The notes: a model not told the origin generated them from the letters alone. Counted from the stretch's first letter, positions 39,972-49,622 are shown. The stretch: 64,000 nt of DNA from Candidatus Acetothermia bacterium (GCA_024653345.1 JANLFV010000002.1:68830-132829); one strand, 5' to 3'. Numbers and translations are program-made.

Positions 39972-42593
39972 GTGAGCCCAAGCCAGAGGACGGCGAGAGT
40001 AATTTCTATCACACTTATGAGCCTGCTCGGCTTAGTCTCCCTCGGGGCTGTCCCTTCGATCACGATCGCTACCGCCGACGGCTTGATCCTCGCTTTCTCC
40101 CTAAAGGGCGAAATCGTGGGCCTGAGCGTCGATGGCGTCGAGCTTGTTACGGAAGAGGCCCCCGCGCTCTGGATCCGGGATCTATCCCGGGCCAATGAGA
40201 CGGGCCAGCCGAACTTGGTTGACAATCCAGGCTTCGAGAACGGGCTTCCCGGCTGGCGGCAGCTCGTCAACAACCGCTTGAGCGTCCAGGTAATGCAAAC
40301 CCAAGCCCACGGAGGCAAGCAGGCGCTGGAGTTTACCAGCCAGTCTGAGGCGCCCGGCTTCGCCGCCTATGCCGGTGAGCCCATACCCGTTGAGGCCGGA
40401 CGGCGGTATCGAGTGAGCGCCTGGTGGAAGAGCAAAGAGGGCTACCTCTCGACGCTCTCCGGGCCCCCGCCAAATCTTTGTATGGACCTCTATCGCGAGC
40501 CCCAGCGAGTCACAGGCCTCTATCTCCAGTGGCTCGACCGTCGTGGCGAGCCGCTGGGAGATCCGGAGCTGGCCGTGGCCTTGCACACGAACGCTAACAA
40601 CTGGCGGCTCATCCAGCGGGAGGTCGCCGCCCCTGAGGAGGCCGCACAGGTTCAGGTGGTCATCGCGGCTAAGCTGCAGAACGAGACCTTGTGGGCCGAT
40701 GATATCCGATTCATCGCCAGTGTTGAATCGGAGGAGCCGGTCGCAGGCACGGTGGAGCAGGAGGGCAAGCGGCTCATCCAGACGGCCGAGAGCAATGACC
40801 TCGACATTCAGGTGACATATGAAGCCCATGATGACTTTATCGCGATCCACGGCGAGGCCCTCAACTTACGGACCGAAGATCGAGCCTTGGAGTTGGGCTT
40901 CGCGTTGCCCGCTGTGGCTATAGGCTGGCGCTTCTGGGACGATGCCCATCGTAGCCGTGAGATCTCAAGAGGCGGTTATGAAAACGCGATCAGCGCGCTC
41001 TTCGACGGCTGGCTCCCCATCTCTCTCTACCCCTACGCCGGGATCGAGGACGGAAAAGTCGGCTTGGCCCTGGCTTTGCCACCCGACCGCCCGCAGCTCG
41101 CGCTGCTGCGTTACGAGGCCGATCGAGGCCGGTTCGAGGCCGTCTTCCACCTGGGGATCTCCCCCCAGGCGGTGAAGCTGGAGAATAAGGCCACCTTCGA
41201 CCTTTTAATCTATCGCTTCGACGCGGAGTGGGGCTTCCGGAGCGTAATCGCCAAGCACGTGGAGCTCTACCCCCGGGTCTACAATACGGACCTCCCGATC
41301 TACGACTACCGCGGCGCGGAGCAGGGTTACTTCCTCACCCCGCAGGCGGCTGAGATTGTAAGAGAACACGACGGACAGGGGATCTACACCGCGCAATACA
41401 CCCCTACGGAGCTGGGGATCAAGGTGTGGCCGAGCGATGCCCCGCGCCCCACGCTGGAGGAGATCTTGAAGGCTGTGGATGAGCTGGCCCGAGGCGGGAA
41501 GCCCGGCGCGGCGGAGTTCGCCCAGGCGATCCGCCAGAGCGCGGCGATCGATACCAACGGCGACTGGATCTTGAAGCACGTCGGGATCTTCTCCTGGGAC
41601 CCGGGGAACTGGGAGGCCACCTGGGCGGCGAACCTCGACCCCGACCTCGCTCAGGGCTTTGCCCGCTGGCTCATCGCCTGGCGGATCGACCCGGCATTTG
41701 AGGCCGCAGAAGAGATCGGCGCGCACCTCGACGGCGTCCAGCTCGATAACTTCCTATCTACACCCGCGATTGATTTCCGCCCCGAGGCTTTGCAAAATGC
41801 CGCCCACACGCTCACCTACAGCCCGCATACTTACAAGCCGGGCGTGCATAGCGGCTTTGCCATGTTCGATTATCTCCAGTTCTTGCGTGGGTATCTGGAC
41901 GCCAACTGGGGCGAGGACCGCGGGATCAGCGTCAACTTCTGGGGGCTGGGCCACCCCAATTACCTCGCGGAGTTCATCGACGCCTTCGGCGGCGAGGGGA
42001 ACACCCCGGACGGCCAAGGGATCAGCTGGAACCCCGAGATCCTCGATTATCGCCGCGCAGTGGCCTACCATAAGCCGCTGCTCTTTGCCAATCAGACCTC
42101 TGAGCTTACAGAAGAGGCCGCCCGGCGCTTCCGGGCCCTGGCGCTGCTCTACGGCGTTTGGCCGCGACAGGGGCCACACGGCACCGGCTGGAGCCCCGCC
42201 GTGAACGAAATCTTTGCCGAAACTGCTGCCGTAGTCGAGCAATATTGGCGAGCCGGCTGGGAGCCGATGACCTATGCCCGGGCCGATAACCCGGATATCT
42301 GGGTGGAGCGGTTCGGCCGCGATCCTGAGGAGGGGATCTTCCTCGCCGTCCACAATCGTGCCGAGGGCCCTGCTGGCTTCACCCTGAATGTCGATGTGGT
42401 AGCGCTAGGGATTAGAGCCGGCGGGCCACTCAATATCACCGAACTTGTCTCGGGCGAGGCAGTCCCCTTCGACCAGATTGGGGCTGTGATCCGAATCCCT
42501 GGCCTGCTGGAGAGATGGAGCACTGTGATCTTTAGCGTGAGGGCCTCTTGCCCCTCGCAAGCGCATCTCCTAGAATCCTCGTTGAGAAAATAG
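39972..42593 (+). CDS. secreted protein with carbohydrate-binding module, probable glycoside hydrolase
   Basis: 873 residues from GTG 39972 behind GGGGTGA. Signal peptide at residues ~8-28 (ISITLMSLLGLVSLGAV). Residues ~80-225 form a CBM-like jelly roll (NLVDNPGFENGLPGWRQL, ...LWADDIRFIA). After a second beta region come barrel-like segments in which IGAHLDGVQLDNFLS, SVNFWGLGHPNYLAEFIDAF and DGQGISWNPEILDYRRA look like glycosidase active-site strands with acidic residues. A beta domain closes the protein. Exported polysaccharide degradation is likely; family and catalytic pair are not assigned. Confidence 0.65.
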   Translation: MSPSQRTARVISITLMSLLGLVSLGAVPSITIATADGLILAFSLKGEIVGLSVDGVELVTEEAPALWIRDLSRANETGQPNLVDNPGFENGLPGWRQLVNNRLSVQVMQTQAHGGKQALEFTSQSEAPGFAAYAGEPIPVEAGRRYRVSAWWKSKEGYLSTLSGPPPNLCMDLYREPQRVTGLYLQWLDRRGEPLGDPELAVALHTNANNWRLIQREVAAPEEAAQVQVVIAAKLQNETLWADDIRFIASVESEEPVAGTVEQEGKRLIQTAESNDLDIQVTYEAHDDFIAIHGEALNLRTEDRALELGFALPAVAIGWRFWDDAHRSREISRGGYENAISALFDGWLPISLYPYAGIEDGKVGLALALPPDRPQLALLRYEADRGRFEAVFHLGISPQAVKLENKATFDLLIYRFDAEWGFRSVIAKHVELYPRVYNTDLPIYDYRGAEQGYFLTPQAAEIVREHDGQGIYTAQYTPTELGIKVWPSDAPRPTLEEILKAVDELARGGKPGAAEFAQAIRQSAAIDTNGDWILKHVGIFSWDPGNWEATWAANLDPDLAQGFARWLIAWRIDPAFEAAEEIGAHLDGVQLDNFLSTPAIDFRPEALQNAAHTLTYSPHTYKPGVHSGFAMFDYLQFLRGYLDANWGEDRGISVNFWGLGHPNYLAEFIDAFGGEGNTPDGQGISWNPEILDYRRAVAYHKPLLFANQTSELTEEAARRFRALALLYGVWPRQGPHGTGWSPAVNEIFAETAAVVEQYWRAGWEPMTYARADNPDIWVERFGRDPEEGIFLAVHNRAEGPAGFTLNVDVVALGIRAGGPLNITELVSGEAVPFDQIGAVIRIPGLLERWSTVIFSVRASCPSQAHLLESSLRK

Positions 42594-42605
42594 GAGAGGT
42601 CAAAG

Positions 42606-43484
42606 ATGGAAGGGCTCTTGCGGGCAGTTGAGCAGGTCCGGGAGCAGATCGGGCGGTATCGAGCCGAGCTCCAGAAGAGCGAGGCCCTCACCCGCTATGC
42701 CCTGATCGACCCGATCCTGCGGGCCTTGGGCTGGGACACCGAGGACCCGGGGCAGGTCAAGCCCGAGTTCATCACAAAGAAAGGCCGGGCAGATTACGCT
42801 CTCCTCCAGGACAATAAACCGCTAGTCGTGATCGAGGCCAAACCGCTTGATAGCGACCTTGAGAGTGCTCAAAGCCAAGGGGTCAACTATTGTGTTACCG
42901 AAGGCATCCCCTACTTCATCTGCACCGATGGCCAGAAGTGGGAACTCTATGATGTCTTCCGCAGCGTTCCTCTGGAGCAGAAGCGGATCTTCGAGGCCGA
43001 TCTGCTCAATGAGGGCCCCGGCGAAGTCGCCCGTAAGCTCCTCGCCCTCTGGCGTCCGGCGGCACCTAAAGTTGAAACTGCTCCGGCATCAATTAGTGTA
43101 CAACGTCCACTGCCTCCGCTTTCAGGAATCACGCTCAGCGAGCTGAGAAAAGAGGTTACGCATGGGAGAAAGCCACCGCGGGCTGTGGCCTTCCCAGATG
43201 GAAGTCGGCAGGACTTAAAGTGCTGGAAGGATCTGTTGGCAGCCGTCGGACAATTGGTTGCCCCGAGAATCCCCAAGAACCAAGTGCCCATCTATTTTGG
43301 CCCTAAGGGTATCTTGCTAGGTTTAGAACCTGTTCATCCTACAGGGAAGAAGTTTTATGCACCTGTGCAAGTAGGTAAACTCTGGTTGGAAACAGGCATC
43401 GATGCCCCAGCTTGCGTCCGCCACGCCTGTCGGCTGCTGGAGGCGGTTGGCGTCTCTCCCGATCAGGTCCGGGTCGAGTTCTGA
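42606..43484 (+). CDS. HsdR-N-like PD-(D/E)xK nuclease-domain protein
   Basis: 292 residues. Residues ~10-130 match the N-terminal nuclease domain of type I restriction subunits: TRYALIDPILRALGWDTEDP, GRADYALLQDNKPLVVIEAK (the D...ExK core), GIPYFICTDGQKWELYD. The helicase part of HsdR is absent. Residues ~185-292 form a second domain (AVAFPDGSRQDLKCWKDLLA) seen attached to similar nucleases but of unknown role. GAGAGG precedes the ATG. It heads a three-gene defence module. Confidence 0.75.
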   Translation: MEGLLRAVEQVREQIGRYRAELQKSEALTRYALIDPILRALGWDTEDPGQVKPEFITKKGRADYALLQDNKPLVVIEAKPLDSDLESAQSQGVNYCVTEGIPYFICTDGQKWELYDVFRSVPLEQKRIFEADLLNEGPGEVARKLLALWRPAAPKVETAPASISVQRPLPPLSGITLSELRKEVTHGRKPPRAVAFPDGSRQDLKCWKDLLAAVGQLVAPRIPKNQVPIYFGPKGILLGLEPVHPTGKKFYAPVQVGKLWLETGIDAPACVRHACRLLEAVGVSPDQVRVEF

Positions 43485-43532
43485 TCGTATTACCCCCGGG
43501 CGATGTCTATGTTTGTTCCCTCAGGGGAAAGG

Positions 43533-43562
43533 TTGATCATCCTGCCAGAGGGGTGCTACACT
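43533..43562 (+). promoter_or_regulatory. promoter of the methyltransferase gene
   Basis: TTGATC (43533-43538), 18-bp spacer, TACACT (43557-43562), giving the methylase its own promoter separate from the nuclease-like gene. Confidence 0.45.
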
Positions 43563-43594
43563 TCGATTGGGATAAGCCGATGGGAGAGGGCACG

Positions 43595-45097
43595 ATGCCG
43601 GATCAGCAGTTGAGGTTGTTCGCTGAGGTTGTGTCTCCTTCGCAGAAGTTAAGGCACTTTGCCTCGAAGGAGAAGATCTTGGGGCAGTTCTTCACTCCCA
43701 AAGCTATAGCTCGCTTTATGGTCGCCTGGGCAGAGTTGCTCGGTATCCCCAAAGGAATAGCGATAGACCCTGCCTGCGGCGACGGCGTATTCTTGAAAGA
43801 GCTAGTGGCCGCCGGGTTCGAGCATATCCTGGGTGTGGATATCGACGATGGTATTTTGCGAAAACTCGCGAATCAGGTCCCTGCAGCGGTAGAGCTTCGC
43901 CAGGCCGATGGCTTAATGACCTCCCAAGAGGGTTTTGCCGATTTTGTGGTCGGCAACCCCCCGTTCAGCGCGAAGTATGGCCGGGTTAAGGATCGCTCCA
44001 TCCTCAACTGCTTCGCCCTAGGCAAGGGCCGGAGGAGCCAAGCGCCGGAAGTGCTCTTCTTGGAAAAGTTTGTGAGACTCGCCAAACCGGGAGGACTTAT
44101 AGCTATCATCTTGCCTGAAGGGGTCTTCGCCTCGCTCCCCATGCAGCCAGTGCGTGACTACATTGCCTCTCACCTCTTGCCCCTCGCGGTGATCAGCCTC
44201 TCTCGGCGCTTCTTCCCTGCTAAGACGAGCATCTTGATCGCCCGCAAGGAACTTTATGGCAGGGCATCCGATTGGCCAGTCTTCCTAGGCACAGCAGAAG
44301 ACGAAGCGGGGCTGAACAAGCTGTTAGAGCTCTATCGAGCTGGTCAGGAGGGAGATTCCGCCCTCTTTAGGCCGCTTCGGAGGTTGCGGGCGAATATGTC
44401 GGTCGAGTTCCATCTCCCGATGCCGGATGTGCTGAGCGAGATCGATCCCTCCATTCCACTCGTCCCGCTCTCCCGACTCTTAAAGAGCCTGAGAACCGGG
44501 CGAACTGAATACGGGCCGGGACGAGAATTCGTCCCTTCAGGCTTCCGCTGGATCGGAGCGTCGGTGGTCACACCCTTAGGGCTCGATTTCAGGAAGGAAG
44601 AGCGATTTATCCGACCAGGCAGCCCTATGGACAAGCGGACTGCCTACACCCAGGTTGGCGATGTGCTCTTCGTGCGCGTGGGAGTCGGGTGCGCCGGTCG
44701 AGTCGCGGCTGTTTTGAGCGAGGAGGAGTGTGGGATCGCAGATGACTATATCTACATCCTGAGGCTTAACGAAGAGGAGATCCTTCCCGAGTATTTTGCG
44801 CTCTTTGCGGCCACAAGATTCTTCAAGGCCCAGATCGAGCGGCTGAAAAGGGGCGTAGGCACGGTGAATATCCCACAGAGCGCATTGAAGACAGTGCGAG
44901 TGGCCGTGCCGCTGCTTTCTGTGCAGGAGCGATTCGCCAGCCTCTACCGTCAACTCCACTATTGCTGCCCAAGCGCGTCGACCAAAGGGACTTATCGAGA
45001 GGTATTGGCCTCGTTCGATGCGGCTGTGGCTGAATTGGAAGCCCTACTTGAAGGAGGAAAGACCTGTGGCAGAGCCAGTCCAAGTTGTGTGGGCTGA
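43595..45097 (+). CDS. N6-adenine DNA methyltransferase with specificity domain
   Basis: 500 residues from ATG 43595 behind GGAGAGGG; ATG 43580 is a weaker start. N-terminal half: SAM motif AIDPACGDGVFLKELV, catalytic GNPPFSAKY (NPPF) and GGLIAIILPEGVFAS. C-terminal half is a HsdS-like target-recognition domain (LLKSLRTGRTEYGPGREFV, QVGDVLFVRVGVGCAGRVAA, GVGTVNIPQSALKTVRVAVP). This fused M-S layout recalls type IIG or BcgI-like enzymes without the nuclease part. It overlaps the next gene by 32 bp. Confidence 0.88.
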   Translation: MPDQQLRLFAEVVSPSQKLRHFASKEKILGQFFTPKAIARFMVAWAELLGIPKGIAIDPACGDGVFLKELVAAGFEHILGVDIDDGILRKLANQVPAAVELRQADGLMTSQEGFADFVVGNPPFSAKYGRVKDRSILNCFALGKGRRSQAPEVLFLEKFVRLAKPGGLIAIILPEGVFASLPMQPVRDYIASHLLPLAVISLSRRFFPAKTSILIARKELYGRASDWPVFLGTAEDEAGLNKLLELYRAGQEGDSALFRPLRRLRANMSVEFHLPMPDVLSEIDPSIPLVPLSRLLKSLRTGRTEYGPGREFVPSGFRWIGASVVTPLGLDFRKEERFIRPGSPMDKRTAYTQVGDVLFVRVGVGCAGRVAAVLSEEECGIADDYIYILRLNEEEILPEYFALFAATRFFKAQIERLKRGVGTVNIPQSALKTVRVAVPLLSVQERFASLYRQLHYCCPSASTKGTYREVLASFDAAVAELEALLEGGKTCGRASPSCVG

Positions 45098-45713
45098 AGG
45101 GCTTACTTGCCTTCTCCCATTGACGACACCTAAAGGCCATGTGCGGGTTAGAAGGAATCATCAGCAGTTAACCAGCACGCGAACAACCGCTTTGTCCGAG
45201 AGAGATGTTATTGAATGGCAGATATCCTATTTCGGAGCGGATGGCGAACTCGTAGAGCTGGGCAAGCTTCTCTCCCTAGGGCTTGCGCATGAGCTGATCA
45301 AGCCAGAGCGGCTACAGACGCTCAAGGAAGAGATTATCAGGCAGCAAACCTTCTTCTTGGACAAATGCCAATTAAAGCAAATTCCTACAGAGGAGATCTT
45401 TCAAGGGTTCAAGATTATATATAAAGGATATCCGATTTGGCACAAGGATGTAGGCGATGTGAGTATAGAGATAGAAATGAGGCCAAGACAGAAGGCTGCT
45501 GGCTATCAACCGATGCTTTTCCTCTTGATCCCCATGAAGAGTCTGGTCGGGCACGAGGACTTGATCGGAAAATGTGCGCGCAAGAAGCAGGTTGTGCAAT
45601 GGCGCCCTTCTCTTGATATCCTCTTTGAGGTCGTCCGAGCCTTCGCTATCGTCTCCCCTCAGCATCAGAAGGACATGTTAGAGATGCTCTCGAGGATTCT
45701 GGAACAAACTTGA
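45066..45713 (+). CDS. restriction-modification associated protein, possible endonuclease
   Basis: 215 residues from GTG 45066, directly behind AAGGAGGAAA and inside the methylase gene. No family recognised. Its place after a methylase makes a cognate restriction enzyme the best guess; KDVGDVSIEIEMRPRQ could be part of a nuclease core but lacks a clear ExK. Base composition is visibly more AT-rich than the window average, which suggests recent acquisition. Confidence 0.55.
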   Translation: MAEPVQVVWAEGLTCLLPLTTPKGHVRVRRNHQQLTSTRTTALSERDVIEWQISYFGADGELVELGKLLSLGLAHELIKPERLQTLKEEIIRQQTFFLDKCQLKQIPTEEIFQGFKIIYKGYPIWHKDVGDVSIEIEMRPRQKAAGYQPMLFLLIPMKSLVGHEDLIGKCARKKQVVQWRPSLDILFEVVRAFAIVSPQHQKDMLEMLSRILEQT

Positions 45714-45758
45714 TCCCGCTCTGCTAGATCAAGCTTGAGATGAGGCTTAAAGAGGGTC

Positions 45759-47264
45759 TTAGTGAAGCCGATAGACCTCGCTGAACTTCTCCTTGTTGTA
45801 GCGGAGGAAGTGCTGGGGGTTCGGCCCCTCGGCGGTCACCCGCTCGAGCAGCTCCTTCGGCTCGGAGATCTTCCCAAGCCGATGGATCTTCTCCCGCTGC
45901 CACTCCCTCAAGGGGAGGAGCTCGCCTTTGGCGATCTTCTTCTCCAGGTCTGGGATCTCCCTCTTGGCTGCATTGAAGAGCTGGGCGGCGTAGAGGTTCC
46001 CCAGCATGTAGGAGGGGAAGTAGCCGAAGTAGCCCGCGGACCAGTGGACATCCTGGAGGACCCCTTTCGCGTCGTCCGGTGGGACGAGCCCGAGATACCG
46101 CTTCATCGCGTCGTTCCAGAGCGGGGGTAGCTCCTCGACCTCGATCCGCCTGTTGAGGAGCCCCTCCTCGAGCTCGAACCGGAGCATGATGTGCAAGTTA
46201 TAAGTCACCTCGTCGGCCTCGACGCGGATGAACGAGGGCTCGACATAGTTGACCGCGCGGTAGAAATCCTCGAGCGGGACCCTCCTGAAGCGGGGGAAGA
46301 GCTCCTGCAAGCTGGGATAGAAGAACTCCCAGAAGGGGCGACTCCTTCCGACGAGGTTCTCCCAGGTCCGGGACTGGGACTCGTGGAGCCCCATCGAGGC
46401 CCCATCATCGAGGCCGGTCCAGCGGAGCTCGGGCGCGATCCCCTGGTCGTAGAGGGCGTGGCCGCCCTCGTGGATCGAGCCGAAGAGGGCCGAGAGCAGG
46501 TCCTTGGGATCGAACCGGGTCGTGACGCGGACATCCCCCGGCCCGATGGTGATGGTGAAGGGATGGGCGGTGGTGTCCTGTCTTCCGGCCTCGAAGTCGT
46601 AGCCCATGGCCCTCAAGGCCCGGAGGGTCAGCTCCTCCTGCTTCTTGATCGGGAAGGTCCCTCGAAGGAAGGCCCGCCTTGGCCGCTCGCCCTCCTCGAG
46701 CAGCCGCTTGAGGAAGGGGACCAGCTCCCGCTGGAGGGGCTCGATGATCGCCTTAAGGTCGCGGGCCGTTAGCCCGGGCTCGTAGTCCTCGAGCAGGGCA
46801 TCGTAAGGGTTCTCCTTATAGCCGTATAGCTCGGCGAACTGGCGGACGAAGTCCACGATCTTCTCTAGATAAGGCTTGAAGAGGGCGAAGTCCGCCTTCT
46901 CCCTTGCCTCCTGCCAGACCGAGTGGGCCTTGGAGGTGGTGATGACGAACTGCTCGTATAGCTCTGGTGGGATCGCCTTCCTCCGGCGGTGCTCCTTGGC
47001 CAGGACCCGGACCATCGCCCGGTCCTGCTCGCTCAGGCCGGCCTTGACCTCCGGCCGGTCGAGTTTATCGATGAACTCGGCCATCTGGGGCGAGACGAGC
47101 ATCTCGAAGGCCAGCCGCGCCAGCTTACCTAGCACCTCAGCCCGGCCCTCGTGGCCCCTCTTGGGGATGTAGGTCTGCTGGTCCCAGTTGAGCAGGGCCG
47201 CGGCCGAGCCGAGCTTCCCCATCTCTCGGACATACTCCTTGAACCGCTTCAGCTCTTCCACCAT
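45759..47264 (-). CDS. M32 metallocarboxypeptidase (Taq type)
   Basis: 501 residues. Zinc motif IHEGGHALYDQG (HExxH variant HEGGH, normal for M32), DDGASMGLHESQSRTWENLV, then IRVEADEVTYNLHIMLRFEL (third ligand region). The N-terminus KRFKEYVREMGKLGSAAALL and QTYIPKRGHEGRAEVL are also family features. It removes C-terminal residues from peptides in the cytoplasm. Last gene of nitroreductase-acylphosphatase-carboxypeptidase; 9 bp after the acylphosphatase gene. Confidence 0.94.
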   Translation of the reverse strand: MVEELKRFKEYVREMGKLGSAAALLNWDQQTYIPKRGHEGRAEVLGKLARLAFEMLVSPQMAEFIDKLDRPEVKAGLSEQDRAMVRVLAKEHRRRKAIPPELYEQFVITTSKAHSVWQEAREKADFALFKPYLEKIVDFVRQFAELYGYKENPYDALLEDYEPGLTARDLKAIIEPLQRELVPFLKRLLEEGERPRRAFLRGTFPIKKQEELTLRALRAMGYDFEAGRQDTTAHPFTITIGPGDVRVTTRFDPKDLLSALFGSIHEGGHALYDQGIAPELRWTGLDDGASMGLHESQSRTWENLVGRSRPFWEFFYPSLQELFPRFRRVPLEDFYRAVNYVEPSFIRVEADEVTYNLHIMLRFELEEGLLNRRIEVEELPPLWNDAMKRYLGLVPPDDAKGVLQDVHWSAGYFGYFPSYMLGNLYAAQLFNAAKREIPDLEKKIAKGELLPLREWQREKIHRLGKISEPKELLERVTAEGPNPQHFLRYNKEKFSEVYRLH

Positions 47265-47273
47265 GCCTCCTTT

Positions 47274-47549
47274 TCAGTATCTTATCTCGAAATCGCTGAA
47301 CTCGCCGCGAAAGTCCTCCCAGCGAGCCTCGACCGCGCGGACGACCGCCCCCGGCGGGCCGTGATGGCACCAGGCGACCAACTCCTTGAGCCGCTCCTCC
47401 TCCCCTTCGACGACGGCCTCGACCCGCCCGTCGGGGAGGTTCCGCACCCAGCCGGAGAGGCCGAGCCGGCGGGCCTCGTCGCGCGTGTGAGCGCGGTAGA
47501 AGACCCCCTGGACCTTCCCGGAGATGAGGAGGTGAGCCCGCCGCTTCAT
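47274..47549 (-). CDS. acyP: acylphosphatase
   Basis: 91 residues. Catalytic loop [20 protein letters not shown] (Arg in FYR) and Asn in [17 protein letters not shown] are the two active-site residues. Hydrolyses acyl phosphates. ATGA overlap with the nitroreductase gene. Confidence 0.94.
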   Translation of the reverse strand: MKRRAHLLISGKVQGVFYRAHTRDEARRLGLSGWVRNLPDGRVEAVVEGEEERLKELVAWCHHGPPGAVVRAVEARWEDFRGEFSDFEIRY

Positions 47550-48064
47550 ATCTCGCGGAGGAATTCCTGGAGCGGCCGGCGCACTCGCGGGCCGGGCGGG
47601 CTGGCCTCGCTCGGGGCCGGGTGGCCGACGAGGAGGAGCATGACCAACTCCTCGTTCCCCTTGAGCTCCAAGACCTTCGCTGCCTCCTCCTTGGACCCGG
47701 AGACGCCGCCGACCCAGCAGGCTCCCAAGCCCAGGGCATGGGCCGCGAGGAACATGTTCTCCACGCAGGCGCCGATCCCCTGCATGTCCTTGTCCCGGTC
47801 ATAGCCGCGCTCGCGGTCGAGCAGGACCGCCAGGCAGACCGGCGCCGATTCGATGAGCTCCTTCTGGCGGCTGAGCCCGGCGAGCGCCGCCCGCTTCGCC
47901 TTGCTCTTCACCAGGATGAAGGCCCAAGGCTGGGTGTTCTTCCCAGAGGGGGCCCACCTCCCGGCCTCGAGGATCTTCTCCAAGTCAGACGCGCTCACCG
48001 GCTCGGGGGAGAACGCCCGCACGCTCCGCCTCTCCCTAATTGCCTGCAACACCTCTTCTGCCAT
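47546..48064 (-). CDS. nitroreductase-family flavoprotein
   Basis: 172 residues. FMN-binding [15 protein letters not shown] at the N-terminus, [20 protein letters not shown], and the C-terminal [10 protein letters not shown] / LLLVGHPAP. This is a short NADH-type nitroreductase; physiological substrate unknown. Promoter TTGACT/TATACT and GAGGAGG precede the ATG. Confidence 0.92.
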   Translation of the reverse strand: MAEEVLQAIRERRSVRAFSPEPVSASDLEKILEAGRWAPSGKNTQPWAFILVKSKAKRAALAGLSRQKELIESAPVCLAVLLDRERGYDRDKDMQGIGACVENMFLAAHALGLGACWVGGVSGSKEEAAKVLELKGNEELVMLLLVGHPAPSEASPPGPRVRRPLQEFLREI

Positions 48065-48083
48065 ACTGTCCTCCTCTGGAAGG

Positions 48084-48113
48084 AGTATAGAGCTGCGTTG
48101 TTGAGCGAGTCAA
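48084..48113 (-). promoter_or_regulatory. promoter of the nitroreductase operon
   Basis: Minus strand: TTGACT (48113-48108), 18-bp spacer, TATACT (48089-48084). Confidence 0.65.
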
Positions 48114-48221
48114 GGCTGATGGCCCAGCTCTTCGCCCTGTTGCCTTCGCTCGCTAGTGCTTCAAGCCCGGCTCTGCTGCGGGCCGAGTCAGGATCCTCTG
48201 CGAGCCCTTCATCGGCTGCAA

Positions 48222-48259
48222 GCCCTGCTAGCGTTGCGAGAGGTGGGCGCCAGCGGGGC
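48222..48259 (-). terminator. hairpin after the sugar-binding protein gene
   Basis: Arms 48222-48233 and 48248-48259 pair over 12 positions (one G-U, one mismatch) with a 14-nt loop, 12 bp after the stop codon. Confidence 0.35.
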
Positions 48260-48271
48260 ACAGCACTTTGG

Positions 48272-49549
48272 CTACAGATACTGCTCGGCCTCCTCCGCCG
48301 CCTCCTCGAGGACCTTCTGCGGATCCTCTCGTCCGAAGAGGGCCTTCTCCAGGGCCAGGCCGATGATTCGCGAGATCTCGGTGTAGCCAGGGAGGGCCGG
48401 TCGGGGCCGAGTGTAGAGCAGTTCCTCAAGCGAGGTCTCTGCTCCGGGGGTCCGCTCCAGGTATTCCTGGAACGGGCGGGAGCGGAGCACGGAGAGCCTG
48501 ATCGGGCTGTAGCCAGTAGTGATGCTCCACCTGAGGTTCTGCTCCGCCGCGGTGAGCCAACGGATGAACTCCCAGGCGGCCTGCTGCTTCCTCTCGTCCT
48601 GGGTGAAGACGGCCAGGCCCTTTCCCCCTAGGATCGTCGCCCGCTCGGCGTTCATCGGGAGGGGGGCAACTCCCAGCTCGAACCCCGCTTGGGCCAAGTA
48701 GTAGCCCAGCTTTGCTGAGGAGCCGAGGGTCATGGCCACCCGGCCGGCGAGGAAGCCCTCGATCGGCGGTGCCAGGGGCACGATCCCGTATCCGTGGATC
48801 AGATCGACCCAGAACTGGAGTGCTTCCACGCCCTCAGTAGCGGCGAAGAGGAGTCCGGTCCCGTCGGGGTTGAGGAGTTCCCCGCCCTTCTGCCAGAGGA
48901 AGGGGAGCCAGTAGTAGACGACGCCCGTCTGGGCCGTGAGGGGGAAGCTCAGGGCCCACTGGTCAGTCCGGCCGTCCCCATCGAGGTCTCTGGTGAGAGC
49001 GAGGCCCACGCTCACCAGCTCGTCCCAGGTGCGGGGAGGAGCCTCGGGGTCCAGCCCGGCCTCACGGAAGAGATCCTTGTTGTAATACATCATCAGGTTG
49101 CTCATCGCGTAGGGCATGGCCCAAACTGTCCCCGCGTAGCTCCAGCTCCGCCAGAAGAGCGGATAGATGTCATCCTCGAGCGCCCGGCCTTCCCCGGCGA
49201 TGAGCCCATCTAGTTCGAGGAGCGCCCCGCTCGACGCGAGCTTGGCCGTCCAGTAGTCCTCGATCAGGGCTAGATCGGGCGCAGTCCCCGCGGCGATCGC
49301 CAGGACGAGCTTGTCCCATCCGGTCCAGGAGTCGCCGCTGTAGGAGTATCTGACCCGGATGTCGGTGCGGCTCGAGTTGAACTCCTCGACCAGCTCCTCA
49401 TGGGCCCGCCCGAGGTCCCCGCCGAGGATGTGCCAATACTCGAGCTCGACCGGCCCCTCCCCGCTCCAGCCCGGCCCGGGCCACCAGAGGGCGGCGAGCG
49501 CTAGTAGCAGCAGAAGAGAGCGCCGCAGCACAGAGCATCTGCGTTTCAT
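48272..49549 (-). CDS. orphan sugar-type ABC substrate-binding protein
   Basis: 425 residues, family 1 extracellular solute-binding protein (MalE/UgpB-like). Signal peptide SLLLLLALAALWWPGPGWSG, no lipobox. Motifs: ELEYWHILGGD, AIAAGTAPDLALIEDYW, WAMPYAMSNLMMYYNKDLFR, PRTWDELVSVGLALTRDLDG, AAWEFIRWLTAAEQNLRW. No permease or ATPase gene is adjacent, so its membrane partners lie elsewhere. Own promoter TATAAT. Confidence 0.9.
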   Translation of the reverse strand: MKRRCSVLRRSLLLLLALAALWWPGPGWSGEGPVELEYWHILGGDLGRAHEELVEEFNSSRTDIRVRYSYSGDSWTGWDKLVLAIAAGTAPDLALIEDYWTAKLASSGALLELDGLIAGEGRALEDDIYPLFWRSWSYAGTVWAMPYAMSNLMMYYNKDLFREAGLDPEAPPRTWDELVSVGLALTRDLDGDGRTDQWALSFPLTAQTGVVYYWLPFLWQKGGELLNPDGTGLLFAATEGVEALQFWVDLIHGYGIVPLAPPIEGFLAGRVAMTLGSSAKLGYYLAQAGFELGVAPLPMNAERATILGGKGLAVFTQDERKQQAAWEFIRWLTAAEQNLRWSITTGYSPIRLSVLRSRPFQEYLERTPGAETSLEELLYTRPRPALPGYTEISRIIGLALEKALFGREDPQKVLEEAAEEAEQYL

Positions 49550-49569
49550 GTCACCCTCGCTACTGGGGT

Positions 49570-49598
49570 ATTATACCTCACAGGCCGGAGGGCGACAG
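49570..49598 (-). promoter_or_regulatory. promoter of the sugar-binding protein gene
   Basis: Minus strand: TATAAT (49575-49570) with a poor -35 CTGTCG (49598-49593) at 17 bp. Confidence 0.45.
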
Positions 49599-49622
49599 CC
49601 ATTGGATAGGAGGCGAGACGAG

